Positions 25,216-39,720 of a stretch of DNA of 64,000 bases are shown in pieces. A program made the translations under genes and the position numbers. The stretch covers positions 119,071 through 183,070 of the forward strand of contig DASVQN010000053.1 in assembly GCA_036389155.1 (NCBI GenBank), given 5' to 3'. The notes below the pieces were generated by a model that worked only from the letters and a program-made list of their open reading frames with translations, searched no databases and was not told where the DNA came from. The stretch comes from CADCVT01 sp036389155 (GTDB lineage Bacteria > Actinomycetota > Thermoleophilia > Solirubrobacterales > Solirubrobacteraceae). Position 1 is the first letter of the stretch. The number at the start of each line of letters is the position of its first letter.

Positions 25216-25983
25216 CTACTCCAGGACGAACCGGACGTCGGCCGTGCCGAGCGCGAGCCGGTCGCCGGTCTGGATCGGCGCCGGGCCATCGATCCTGCGG
25301 CCGTTCACCTTGACACCGTTCGTCGAGCCCAGGTCGCGCACCTGCCAGCCGCCGTGGCCGTCCGGCCGCACCTCGGCGTGGCGGCGCGACACGTTCGGGT
25401 CGGCGAGGACGATGTCGCAGTCGCGGCTGCGGCCGATCGTCGCGCCGCTCGACGAGACCAGCAGCCGCTTGCCCTCGGCGAGCACCATCGCGCGCCCGGT
25501 CGGCTGCGGCCCGCGCGGCTCGTCGAGGTCTGCCCGCAGCCGCTCCGACGTCGAGTAGACCATCGTGTGCCCGTGGTCGCCCTGGACGGGCTCGGCCTGG
25601 GGCGCCTCCTTCGACGTGCGCACCAGCCGCGCCTGGATCCCGAACTCGCCGAGGTTCAGCGCGTCGTCGGTGTCGAAGGTGACCTGCGGGCGGGCGACGA
25701 GCGCGAGCTTCTCGCGCCGCGCGTGCTCGAGCAGGTACGCGCCGAGCTCGTCGGCGATCTCGTGCTCGACGTCGTTGAAGCGCGAGCGGTCCTCCGGCGA
25801 CAGCCAGACGACGTACTCGTTCGGGACGTACGTGCGCGAGACCGAGACCGTCTTGTGCTGGTCCATCTCCTTGGCCAGCCCACGGGCGAGCTCGACCGGG
25901 CGGACCTCGGACCGGAACACCCGGCCGAAGGTCCCCTCCACGAGGTCGGCGATCTTGCTCTCGAGGCTTCTGAGAACGGACAT
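25216..25983 (-). CDS. fhaA: FHA-domain protein FhaA (DUF3662)
   Basis: A 255-residue cytoplasmic adaptor: an N-terminal DUF3662 domain (LRSLESKIADLVEGTFGRVF, VRPVELARGLAKEMDQHK) and a C-terminal FHA domain (ATIGRSRDCDIVLADPNVSR, RDLGSTNGVKVNGRRI). FhaA partners MviN/PknB in mycobacteria. ATG 25983 is preferred to TTG 25989 two codons upstream. It is the first gene of the seven-gene wall-signalling operon ending in ddl, though the upstream kinase (26018) runs the same way with a 34-base gap and may be co-transcribed. Confidence 0.93.
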   Translation of the reverse strand: MSVLRSLESKIADLVEGTFGRVFRSEVRPVELARGLAKEMDQHKTVSVSRTYVPNEYVVWLSPEDRSRFNDVEHEIADELGAYLLEHARREKLALVARPQVTFDTDDALNLGEFGIQARLVRTSKEAPQAEPVQGDHGHTMVYSTSERLRADLDEPRGPQPTGRAMVLAEGKRLLVSSSGATIGRSRDCDIVLADPNVSRRHAEVRPDGHGGWQVRDLGSTNGVKVNGRRIDGPAPIQTGDRLALGTADVRFVLE

Positions 25984-26017
25984 GGTCAAGGGGCCGCTGG
26001 GACGCAGCGGCGGACGC

Positions 26018-27805
<1,788 letters not shown>

Positions 27806-27890
27806 CGTGCTTCGGGGGTTCGTCGCTTCCTCCGACCAGCCTGCCAGGATGGGAAGGGAACCAGTCCCTGACGGCAAACTTGCACGGACG

Positions 27891-29021
27891 ATGGCGTTCT
27901 TCGACGAGGGCGACGAGCCCCGCACGCGCGTTGCCCGGCCCAGCCGGACGGGTGGCTCACGCGCCGGTGGCGGCGGGGGTGGCCGCGGCGGCGGGCCGGA
28001 CCCCGAGACGCTGCGCAACCGGCGGATCGTCGCCGGCCTCCTCGGCCTGCTCTTCCTCGTGCTGCTGTTCGTCCTGGTCAACGGCTGCCTGGACCGCCGC
28101 GCCGAGAACGCGCTGAAGGACTACAACCGCGACACCGCCGCGATCGTCAAGAAGTCCGACGAGCAGGTGGGGGCGGAGTTCTTCGGCCTGCTGAGCGGCG
28201 GCGCGACCTCCGCGGTCGACCTCGAGCAGCAGATCAACCAGCTGCACGTCGCGGCCGACCGCCAGGTCGACGAGGCCGAGGACCTCGACGTCCCCGGCGA
28301 CATGAAGCCCGCGCACCGCAACCTGCTGCTCGTCCTCGACATGCGCCAGGCGGCGCTGGGCAAGATCGCGTCGGAGATCCGGACGGCGATGGCGCAGGAG
28401 CAGACCGACGAGTCCGCGCAGGCCATCGACCAGATCGCCGCGCAGATGCAGCAGTTCCTCGCGTCCGACGTCGTGTACGACGCGCGGGTGCTGCCGCTCA
28501 TCCAGGAGGCGCTGGCCGACAAGGAGATCGGCGGGCAGACGACCCAGGACAGCCAGTTCCTCCCGAGCCTCGAGTGGCTCGACGCGAACTTCGTCGCCGA
28601 CCGGCTCGGCGCGGAGGGCGGGGCGAACGCGCGCAAGAGCGGCGACGTGGCGCCCGGCCTGCACGGGCACGGCCTCGTCAGCGTGAGCGCGGGCGACGTG
28701 ACGCTGCAGCCGGGCGAGACCGCCAACCGGATCCCCGCCAGCTCCAGCCTCGCGTTCGACGTCACGTTCGCCAACCAGGGCGACAACGACGAGTCCGACG
28801 TGAACGTCGCGGTGCGGATCAACGGCGACGGCGAGCGGATCAGCGCCCGCAAGCGCGTCGACCAGACGAAGGCCGGCACCAACGCCGAGGTCTCCGTCCC
28901 GCTGACCCAGGCGCCGCCGATCGGGACGCCGGTCACGATCGAGGTCGAGGTCGGCAAGGTCCCGGGCGAAGAGAAGACCGACAACAACAAGCAGACCTAC
29001 ACCGCGATCTTCACGCGGTAG
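27891..29021 (+). CDS. Membrane-anchored extracytoplasmic protein with CARDB-like domain
   Basis: A 376-residue protein of unknown role. The N-terminal cytoplasmic part is Gly/Arg/Pro-rich, then one membrane helix (about 45-66, IVAGLLGLLFLVLLFVLVNGC), an extracytoplasmic helical domain (about 75-235, with many Gln and Asp) and a C-terminal beta-sandwich (about 260-376: SLAFDVTFANQGDNDESDVN, then KTDNNKQTYTAIFTR). The last strand pattern, with N-Q-G-x-x-x-x-x-D-V and x-D-N-N-x-x-x-Y, matches CARDB-type adhesion domains. It diverges from the polytopic kinase, perhaps as its partner. ATG 27891 gives a sensible anchor. Confidence 0.75.
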   Translation: MAFFDEGDEPRTRVARPSRTGGSRAGGGGGGRGGGPDPETLRNRRIVAGLLGLLFLVLLFVLVNGCLDRRAENALKDYNRDTAAIVKKSDEQVGAEFFGLLSGGATSAVDLEQQINQLHVAADRQVDEAEDLDVPGDMKPAHRNLLLVLDMRQAALGKIASEIRTAMAQEQTDESAQAIDQIAAQMQQFLASDVVYDARVLPLIQEALADKEIGGQTTQDSQFLPSLEWLDANFVADRLGAEGGANARKSGDVAPGLHGHGLVSVSAGDVTLQPGETANRIPASSSLAFDVTFANQGDNDESDVNVAVRINGDGERISARKRVDQTKAGTNAEVSVPLTQAPPIGTPVTIEVEVGKVPGEEKTDNNKQTYTAIFTR

Positions 29022-29042
29022 CCGTCCCGGGCGCGCGGGCAC

Positions 29043-29048
29043 TACATT
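29043..29048 (+). promoter_or_regulatory. -10 box for leaderless DUF4446 gene
   Basis: TACATT lies 6 bases before GTG 29055, so the transcript would start at or within a base or two of the start codon. Confidence 0.55.
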
Positions 29049-29054
29049 CCGCCC

Positions 29055-29579
29055 GTGGACGACCTGACCGGGACCACGGGGATCGTGGCGCTGGCCGCGG
29101 GGGGCCTCGCGCTGATCGCGCTCGCGTGGGCCATCGCGCTGACCGTGCAGCTCCGGCGCCTGCGCGCCGCGCAGACCGCGGTCCTCGGCGCGCACGGGGC
29201 GCGGGACCTCGTCACCCACGCCGCCGAGCTCGACGAGGCGTTCCGCAACCTGCGCGACCACGTCGACGTCGTGCACGGGACGATCGACGCCCGGCTCGCC
29301 GAGGTCGAGGCGCGGCTCGACGGCGCGATCGCCTACCGCGCGCTCGTGCGCTTCGACGCCTACAACGAGCTGTCCGGCCGGCAGTCCACGTCGATCGCCC
29401 TGCTCGACGCCCACGGGTCCGGGATCGTCATGACGTCGATCCACCACCGCGACCAGGCGCGCGTCTACGCGAAGCAGGTCGTCGAGGGCCGCGGGGAGCT
29501 CGAGCTGGCGCCCGAGGAGGAGGAGGCGGTCCGGGTCGCGCTGAGCGTCCCGAGCACGCCCGCCGAAGCCGCCTCATGA
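29055..29579 (+). CDS. DUF4446 family membrane protein
   Basis: A 174-residue protein with one N-terminal membrane helix (about 10-30, IVALAAGGLALIALAWAIAL), a coiled-coil stretch (about 60-95) and the conserved DUF4446 core YRALVRFDAYNELSGRQSTS followed by ALLDAHGSGIVMTSI and RDQARVYAKQVVEGRG. Function is not known. The family is widespread in Actinomycetota and Firmicutes, often near parB or serS. No Shine-Dalgarno sequence; leaderless -10 present. Confidence 0.85.
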   Translation: MDDLTGTTGIVALAAGGLALIALAWAIALTVQLRRLRAAQTAVLGAHGARDLVTHAAELDEAFRNLRDHVDVVHGTIDARLAEVEARLDGAIAYRALVRFDAYNELSGRQSTSIALLDAHGSGIVMTSIHHRDQARVYAKQVVEGRGELELAPEEEEAVRVALSVPSTPAEAAS

Positions 29580-29628
29580 CGGGCGCCCCCGCTCCGCCGC
29601 GAGGCGCCGGGCCGTGGGGGGCGCCCCG

Positions 29629-30459
29629 ATGAGGGCCGGGTTCCTAGGGCCCGCCGGCACGTTCTCCGAGGACGCGCTGCTCGCGACGGCTCCGCCCGGC
29701 GTCGAGGCGGTCCCCTTCCCGACGGTGGACGCGGTCGTGCGCGCCGTGGAGGACGGGGAGGTCGAGCGCGGCGTCGTCCCCATCGAGAGCGCCACGGAGG
29801 GATCGGTCGATGCGACGCTCGACGCGCTGGCCGCCTCGCCGGTGACGATCGTCGGCGAGGTCGTGCGGCCGATCTCCCATGCGCTCATCGCGAAGGCCGA
29901 CCTGCCGCTCGAGCGCATCACCACCGTCGCGTCGCACCCGCAGGCGCTCGCGCAGTGCGCGGACTTCCTGCGCGCCGAGCTGCCGTGGGCGACGCCGATG
30001 GCGTGGAGCTCGACGGCCGAGGCGGTGCTGGAGACCGCGGCGCGGCGCGAGCCGTGGGCCGCGATCGGGACGCCGCGCGCCGCCGAGCTGTACGGCTGCG
30101 TCGTCCTGCGCGACGCGATCGAGGGCCGCGACGGCAACGAGACCCGCTTCGTCTGGATCGCCCCGGAGGGCACCGTCGCGGGCGAGGCTCCCGGCGTCGC
30201 GCACAAGACGTCGCTCGCCTTCTTCGGCGCCGGCGCCCGAGAGTCGGGCTGGCTCGTCCGGTGCCTGTCGGAGTTCGCGTTCCGCGGCGTGAACCTGACG
30301 CGGATCGAGTCCCGGCCGCGCCGCGACCGCCTCGGCCAGTATCTCTTCTTCGTCGACCTGGAGGGCGGAACGGGCGACGAGCGGGTCGGCGCCGCGATCG
30401 AAGGGCTGCGCGCCCACTCGGACGAGGTGCGGGTGCTCGGGTCCTATCCGGCTGCGTAG
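29629..30459 (+). CDS. pheA: Prephenate dehydratase
   Basis: PheA (276 aa) converts prephenate to phenylpyruvate in phenylalanine synthesis. The dehydratase domain starts AGFLGPAGTFSEDALL and includes PIESATEGSV, the SHPQALAQC segment and the catalytic TRF triad in GNETRFVWI. The C-terminal ACT domain has the Phe-binding ESRP motif (LTRIESRPRRDRLGQYLFFV, given in part) and GALxx-type loop GARESGWLVRCL. It is a stand-alone enzyme without chorismate mutase. ATG 29629 is preferred over GTG 29614. Confidence 0.95.
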   Translation: MRAGFLGPAGTFSEDALLATAPPGVEAVPFPTVDAVVRAVEDGEVERGVVPIESATEGSVDATLDALAASPVTIVGEVVRPISHALIAKADLPLERITTVASHPQALAQCADFLRAELPWATPMAWSSTAEAVLETAARREPWAAIGTPRAAELYGCVVLRDAIEGRDGNETRFVWIAPEGTVAGEAPGVAHKTSLAFFGAGARESGWLVRCLSEFAFRGVNLTRIESRPRRDRLGQYLFFVDLEGGTGDERVGAAIEGLRAHSDEVRVLGSYPAA

Positions 30460-30494
30460 AGGCTCCGCGCTCCTGGCTATCCTTGGCCCCGGCC

Positions 30495-31139
30495 ATGCGC
30501 GCCAGCACCCCACCAGGTCCGCCGGGGTTCGCGCCGCCGCATCAGCACCTGCGGCGCGAACGTGACGCTGGCCGGGTGCTGGTCCTCAACGCGACGTACG
30601 AGCCGATCAACGTCTGCACCGTCCGCCGCGCGACGGTGCTGCTGCTCAAGCAGAAGGCCGAGCTCGTGGAGCGGCACAAGTGGACCCTGCGCTCCGAGCA
30701 CACCGCGCTCCCGCGGCCGATGGTCATCCGCCTCGTCACGTACGTGAACGTCCCGCGCGACACGCACCGGCGGAAGATCACCCGCCGCGCGGTCTTCGCC
30801 CGCGACGGCTGGACGTGCCAATACTGCGGCGCGCGCGCGAACCTCACGGTCGACCACGTCATCCCGCGCTCGAAGGGCGGGGCGTCGACGTGGGAGAACA
30901 TCGTCGCCTCCTGCGCGCCGTGCAACCGGCGCAAGGGCGACCTCCTCCCCGCGCAGGCGAACATGGTCCCGCGCCACGCCCCGCGCGCCCCGAGCCCGCA
31001 CGTCTTCATCCACGTCGCCTCGCCGACGATCCCGCACGCGTGGAAGAACTGGCTGCCCGACGCCGCCGGACACGTCGGCGACAACGCAGGCAGCGCGTCG
31101 ACGCCCGGCCCCTCGTCGGCCGCCGGCGTCGCGGCCTGA
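30495..31139 (+). CDS. HNH endonuclease family protein
   Basis: A 214-residue protein with the actinobacterial HNH signature: VLVLNATYEPINVCTVRRA at the N-terminus, and the nuclease core CQYCGARANLTVDHVIPRSK then GGASTWENIVASCAPCNRRK, giving two zinc Cys pairs (CxxC and CxxC) and the catalytic DH. The PNVPR-like basic stretch before the core is typical of this conserved stand-alone group, which is vertically inherited in many actinobacteria and has no established role. ATG 30495; TATCCT lies 11 bases upstream. Confidence 0.9.
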   Translation: MRASTPPGPPGFAPPHQHLRRERDAGRVLVLNATYEPINVCTVRRATVLLLKQKAELVERHKWTLRSEHTALPRPMVIRLVTYVNVPRDTHRRKITRRAVFARDGWTCQYCGARANLTVDHVIPRSKGGASTWENIVASCAPCNRRKGDLLPAQANMVPRHAPRAPSPHVFIHVASPTIPHAWKNWLPDAAGHVGDNAGSASTPGPSSAAGVAA

Positions 31140-31204
31140 TCTCGCGAGTAGCCGTGCGAAGCGCCCTACTCGCCCGTCGCCTGCGACGAAGTCGCACAGG
31201 CACG

Positions 31205-31427
31205 CAACGACGAAGGGCGCCCGCAACGCGGACGCCCTTCGCACAACTTCACTGGACCTGACCCGAGCGAGACTCTTCTTGGCCGGAGGGACGAACGCCG
31301 GCATCCCACTCGAGGGTGACCCGGGGTGGATTCGCTAAGCGAGTCCAGCAACCGACCTAGCGGCCGGGCACCTCCAGGGTCCCGTAAGAACTGTCACTAC
31401 CGATACGGACCACCTCCTCTCTCTGGT
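31205..31427 (-). ncRNA. Candidate structured small RNA downstream of gyrA
   Basis: Reading the minus strand: TATTCT at 31439-31434 could start an RNA near 31427. It begins with a GAGAGAGGAGGTGG stretch, then an imperfect stem GGTCCGTA (31411-31404) with TACGGGACC (31386-31378), a 10-base hairpin TGGACTCGCT/AGCGAATCCA (31347-31327, one-base loop), a GCCGG/CCGGC stem, and ends in the 13-base terminator-like hairpin at 31240-31212. About 220 nucleotides. It fits no RNA family I know (not tmRNA, SRP RNA, RNase P or 6S by their conserved motifs). Proposed only from structure. Confidence 0.35.
31212..31240. terminator. Strong hairpin (bidirectional terminator candidate)
   Basis: GAAGGGCGCCCGC, loop AAC, GCGGACGCCCTTC: 12 paired bases with one C-A mismatch. 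It lies 73 bases after the HNH stop on the plus strand and at the 3' end of the candidate RNA on the minus strand. No U-tract on either side. Confidence 0.6.
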
Positions 31428-31562
31428 ACGGCCAGAATAGCGGACACCCGAGACGTCGCATCCGGCGGGCGGACCGATCTTCCGCCGGCCCAGACGCTCG
31501 GGTCCTGAGGGCGGAGCCCGATGACCGTCTGGCCGGTGGAATGGTCGGGCGGCCCGCCTGCC

Positions 31563-31652
31563 GCGGCGCCGCGAGCGAGGGCGCTGGCGGCGCCGCGAGC
31601 GAGGGCAGTGGCGGCGCCGCGAGCGACGGCGGTGGCCGCGCCGCGAGCGCGG
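31563..31652. repeat. 24-base tandem repeat, nearly four copies
   Basis: Units begin at 31563, 31587, 31611 and 31635 with the core GCGGCGCCGCGAGCGA; the fourth is cut short and diverged. The unit length is a multiple of three. It lies 20 bases beyond the gyrA stop. Confidence 0.8.
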
Positions 31653-31671
31653 CGCGGCGCGGGGGGAGGAC

Positions 31672-34380
<2,709 letters not shown>

Positions 34381-34421
34381 GTCGCTTCACCTCCTGGCGG
34401 TGGCGGGTGGGCGGGAGGGAG

Positions 34422-36842
<2,421 letters not shown>

Positions 36843-36866
36843 CCGAACCTCCTAAGACACACGAAC

Positions 36867-36893
36867 GCCCCGAGCCGGATGTGGGCCCGAGGC
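36867..36893 (-). promoter_or_regulatory. Hairpin in the gyrB leader
   Basis: In the minus-strand transcript GCCUCGGGCC pairs along its full length with GGCUCGGGGC (two G-U pairs) around a 7-base loop. It ends 25 bases before the TTG start, just before the Shine-Dalgarno. It may be an attenuator or a stability element for gyrBA; a TATTCT -10-like box lies upstream at 36950-36945. Confidence 0.4.
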
Positions 36894-37024
36894 GGCTGAA
36901 CGCTCCGACCCAAGGTGGGACGGAGGCGAATCTCGGTTGACAGAAGAATACCACATGGGTTCAGTCAGACCCGCGCGCGGGCGCGCGCGAAAGTGCTGCA
37001 AAAGTGCCTTAAAACACGCCTGGC

Positions 37025-37336
37025 TCAGGGGCGGCTGCGGCGTGGTGCGGCGGTGCAGCGCAGCTCGGTCACGCGGGGGGCGCCCAGCGCCTCGTTGAGA
37101 CGGGCCGTCAGGTCGGGGGCGAGCAGCGTGAGCTCCTGCGCCCAGACCGCCGAGCGGCACTGGATCGTGACCACGCCGGCCCGCTCGGAGACGGGCTGCG
37201 CCTCGGCGGCCACCACCTCGCCGGCGACCTCCGGCCACGCGCGGCGGACGGCGGAGAGAGGGGTGAGGGGCTCGAGCCGCGCGGCGAGCTGCTCGACGGC
37301 GCCGGCCAGGGGGACGGGGGCGCGGCGCCAGTTCAT
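37025..37336 (-). CDS. DciA-type helicase loader (DUF721)
   Basis: A 103-residue DUF721 protein. DciA is the ancestral loader/operator of the replicative helicase DnaB in most bacteria. The conserved core is AWPEVAGEVVAAEAQPVSERAGVV, in pieces AWPEVAGEVVA and VSERAGVVTI, followed by CRSAVWAQELTLLAPDLTARLNEALG in pieces WAQELTLLAP and LTARLN, and VTELRC near the end. ATG 37336 overlaps the recF stop. Order dnaA-dnaN-recF-dciA-gyrB-gyrA is standard actinobacterial. Confidence 0.92.
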   Translation of the reverse strand: MNWRRAPVPLAGAVEQLAARLEPLTPLSAVRRAWPEVAGEVVAAEAQPVSERAGVVTIQCRSAVWAQELTLLAPDLTARLNEALGAPRVTELRCTAAPRRSRP

Positions 37337-38469
37337 GCCGCCGCCGCCTCCTGGAGGACCCCGCCGTCGCGGACCGCGATCCGCGTCACCCCGGCCGCGG
37401 TCGCGCCCGGCACGTGCGCGAGGTCGGTCGTGGTCACGACGGCCTGGCCGCGTGCGGTCACGCGGTCGACGAGCTTCTGCCGCCGCGCGGCGTCGAGCTC
37501 GCTCATGACGTCGTCGAGGAGCAGCAGCGGCGGGCCCCCGCGGGCCTCGGCCATGGCCTCGCGCTCGGCGAGCAGCAACGCGAGCAGGGCGAGGCGCTGC
37601 TCGCCCTGCGACCCGTACGCGCGCAGCTCGCGGGCCGTCGGGGGGTCGGCGGCGGGGTCGCTCCTCACGAGGGCCACGTCGTCGCGGTGCGGGCCGCGGC
37701 CCGTGAACCCGCGCTCGAGGTCGGCGTCGACGGCGCCCGCCAGCTCCTCCGCGAGCTCCTCCACACTCGAAGCGCGCGCCTTCGGTCGCTCCTCCAGCCG
37801 CGCGACGCCGCTCAGGCCGAGCTCCGCGGCGGCGGTGGCGAACGGCTCGACCAGCGACGCGACCGCCGCGCTGCGATCGGCGCGCAGGGCGATCCCGTGG
37901 CGCGCGAGCTCGGTGTCCCACGGACGCAGCGCGTCGCGCGGGGCCAGCCCGCGGCGCACACGGGACAGCAGCGCGTTGCGCTGGGCGAGCGCCTGCGAGT
38001 ACGCGCGTCGCGTCGCGACCCGCGCCGGCCAGAGCGCCGCGACGACCTGGTCGAGGTGCGAGCGGCGCAGCGCGGGCGGGCCCTTCACGAGCTCGAGCCG
38101 GTCCGGGAGGAACACGCTGACGAGCGGCCGCGCGGCGGTGTCCGCCAGCCGCTCGACCGGCGCGCCGTCGACGCGGAAGCGCTTGGCCTCGCCCGGCTGG
38201 AACCCGACCGCCAGCTCGTGCGCTCCGTCGCGGTCGCGCGTGTCGACCTCCACCCGCGCCGCGGTCGCGCCGAACGCGACGACCTCGCGCTCGTTGCCCG
38301 TCCGGCACGAGCGGCCGGTGAGCCCGAAGTACAGCGCCTCGAGCAGGTTCGTCTTCCCGGCGCCGTTGGGCCCGTAGACGACGGTGAGGCCGGGCCCGAG
38401 CTGCACCTCGGCCGCCGCGTAGCTGCGCCAGCCCTTCACGCGCAGCGCCTCGACGACCGGCCCCTCCAT
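37333..38469 (-). CDS. recF: DNA replication/repair protein RecF
   Basis: RecF (378 aa) loads RecA at gapped DNA through RecFOR. ABC-ATPase parts: Walker A VVYGPNGAGKTNLLEALYFG, signature GSQGEQRLALLALLLAE, Walker B LLLLDDVMSELDAARR. Length is normal. ATG 38469 lies 18 bases after dnaN. It overlaps dciA by 4 bases. Confidence 0.96.
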   Translation of the reverse strand: MEGPVVEALRVKGWRSYAAAEVQLGPGLTVVYGPNGAGKTNLLEALYFGLTGRSCRTGNEREVVAFGATAARVEVDTRDRDGAHELAVGFQPGEAKRFRVDGAPVERLADTAARPLVSVFLPDRLELVKGPPALRRSHLDQVVAALWPARVATRRAYSQALAQRNALLSRVRRGLAPRDALRPWDTELARHGIALRADRSAAVASLVEPFATAAAELGLSGVARLEERPKARASSVEELAEELAGAVDADLERGFTGRGPHRDDVALVRSDPAADPPTARELRAYGSQGEQRLALLALLLAEREAMAEARGGPPLLLLDDVMSELDAARRQKLVDRVTARGQAVVTTTDLAHVPGATAAGVTRIAVRDGGVLQEAAAA

Positions 38470-38487
38470 GGCGCGCGCCCCGACCGC

Positions 38488-39597
38488 CTACACGTTCAGC
38501 CGGATCGGCATGATCAGGTAGAGGAACCCGCTGCCGTCACCGGCCTCGATCAGCCCGGGCCTGAGCGGGCTGATGAGCTTGAGGATGAGGTCGTCCGCGT
38601 CGACCGACTCGAGGCCGTCGCGCAGGAACTCCGGGTTGAACCCGATCTCGAACGGTTCGCCCCCGAACGGGATCGGCAGCGTCTCGAGCGCCTCGCCCAC
38701 GTCCGGCGTCTGCGACGAGACCCGCAGCTCCCCCTCGGCGAAGCTCAGCCGCAGCGGCGCGTTCTTCTGCGCGAGCAGCGAGATGCGGCGCACGACGTCG
38801 GTGAGCTCCCGCGTGTCCACCCGCAGCTCGTGCTCGTAGGACTCGGGCAGCAGCTGGCGGTAGTTCGGGAACTGGCCCTCGATGAGGCGCGAGGTCAGGA
38901 CCATCCCGCCGACGTCGAACACGATCTGGTTCGCGCGCTTGGTGGCCTGCAGCGTGTCGCTGCCGGCCTGCTGCGCGATCCGCGCCAGCTCCTGCAGGGC
39001 GCGCGCCGGCACGTTCGCCTCGAAGGCGCCGTCGAGCGGCGCGTCGAGCGGGGTCTCCTTCACCGACAGCCGGTAGGAGTCGGTCGCGACCATCCGCAGC
39101 TCCTGGCCCGAGGCGGACACGAGGATGCCGGTGAGGATCGGCCGCGTCTCGTCGCGCGACGCGGACCGGGCCACCTTGCCGACGGTCTCGACGAACGCCT
39201 GGGCCGGCACGGTGACGACCGCATCGCCGCCCGGATCCGGGAACGGAGGGAAGTCCTCCGCGCGCAGCGTACGGATGTGGAACGTGGCGGAGCCCGAGAC
39301 GATCTCGACGTCCTGCTGCGCGGCGCGCAGCTCGATCGTCACGGAGTCCGACGGCAGCGCGCGGGCGACGTCGAGGGTGAGCCGGCCGGGGAGGACCGCG
39401 GTGCCCTCGCGCTGGACCTCGGCCTGGAGGGGGACGCGGAGCCCCACCTCCATGTCGGTGGCGCGCAGCTCGACCGTGCCGCCCTCGGCGACGACCTGGA
39501 CGCCCGAGAGCGCCTGGACGGCGGAGCGGGTGGAGGCGACGCGGGAGACGGTCTGAAGCTGGGCGAGCAGCTCGGCCGCCGATGCCTGCAACTTCAC
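38488..39597 (-). CDS. dnaN: DNA polymerase III beta sliding clamp DnaN
   Basis: DnaN (369 aa) is the sliding clamp that tethers polymerase III. Three equivalent domains: start MKLQASAAELLAQLQTVSR; middle SRDETRPILTGILV with ATDSYRLSVKE; and the C-terminal clamp motif GSGFLYLIMPIRLNV. ATG 39597 is the natural family start. A 123-base spacer with one near-consensus DnaA box separates it from dnaA. Confidence 0.97.
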   Translation of the reverse strand: MKLQASAAELLAQLQTVSRVASTRSAVQALSGVQVVAEGGTVELRATDMEVGLRVPLQAEVQREGTAVLPGRLTLDVARALPSDSVTIELRAAQQDVEIVSGSATFHIRTLRAEDFPPFPDPGGDAVVTVPAQAFVETVGKVARSASRDETRPILTGILVSASGQELRMVATDSYRLSVKETPLDAPLDGAFEANVPARALQELARIAQQAGSDTLQATKRANQIVFDVGGMVLTSRLIEGQFPNYRQLLPESYEHELRVDTRELTDVVRRISLLAQKNAPLRLSFAEGELRVSSQTPDVGEALETLPIPFGGEPFEIGFNPEFLRDGLESVDADDLILKLISPLRPGLIEAGDGSGFLYLIMPIRLNV

Positions 39598-39720
39598 GAT
39601 GAAGACCTCATAGAGATGGAAGGAGTCATAGGGGCTGTCAGGTTGTGCACGACTGCGCAGAAGGCCGGAGAGTGCGGGGTCGAGCGGTGCATCGAGCTCC
39701 CCCGTCCTGTGCGCAGTGTG
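39598..39720. other. dnaA-dnaN spacer with a DnaA box
   Basis: TTGTGCACG at 39643-39651 is one mismatch from TTGTGCACA. The dnaN-proximal 45 bases are less GC-rich (CTCATAGAGATGG, GTCATAGG). In many actinobacteria oriC lies in this spacer, but here it is only 123 bases with one good box, so it is at most part of the origin. Confidence 0.4.

Larger units (their letters stand above)
31140..31671. other. 532-base structured spacer between the HNH gene and gyrA
   Basis: No protein gene is supported here. From left to right it contains a Cys-poor, hairpin-rich stretch, a strong terminator-like hairpin (31212-31240), a candidate minus-strand RNA up to about 31427 with several stems, a -10-like TATTCT (31439-31434 on the minus strand), and a run of four 24-base tandem repeats (31563-31652) just beyond the gyrA stop. 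Confidence 0.6.

Noticed and set aside
31395..31420. 16S rRNA fragment suggested by GGACCACCTCCT on the plus strand
   Set aside because: Only the anti-Shine-Dalgarno complement matches; no flanking 16S helix 45 sequence. A Shine-Dalgarno-like stretch on the minus strand explains it.
31205..31427. Known RNA (tmRNA, SRP RNA, RNase P RNA, 6S) in the gyrA spacer
   Set aside because: Diagnostic motifs, such as the GGAAGNGAGCAG loop of SRP RNA, the tmRNA tRNA-like ends and the RNase P core, are missing; left as an unnamed candidate.
36937..36966. TTGACA on the plus strand as a promoter
   Set aside because: No acceptable -10 at 16-18 bases and no plus-strand gene follows; dciA, recF and gyrB are all on the minus strand.
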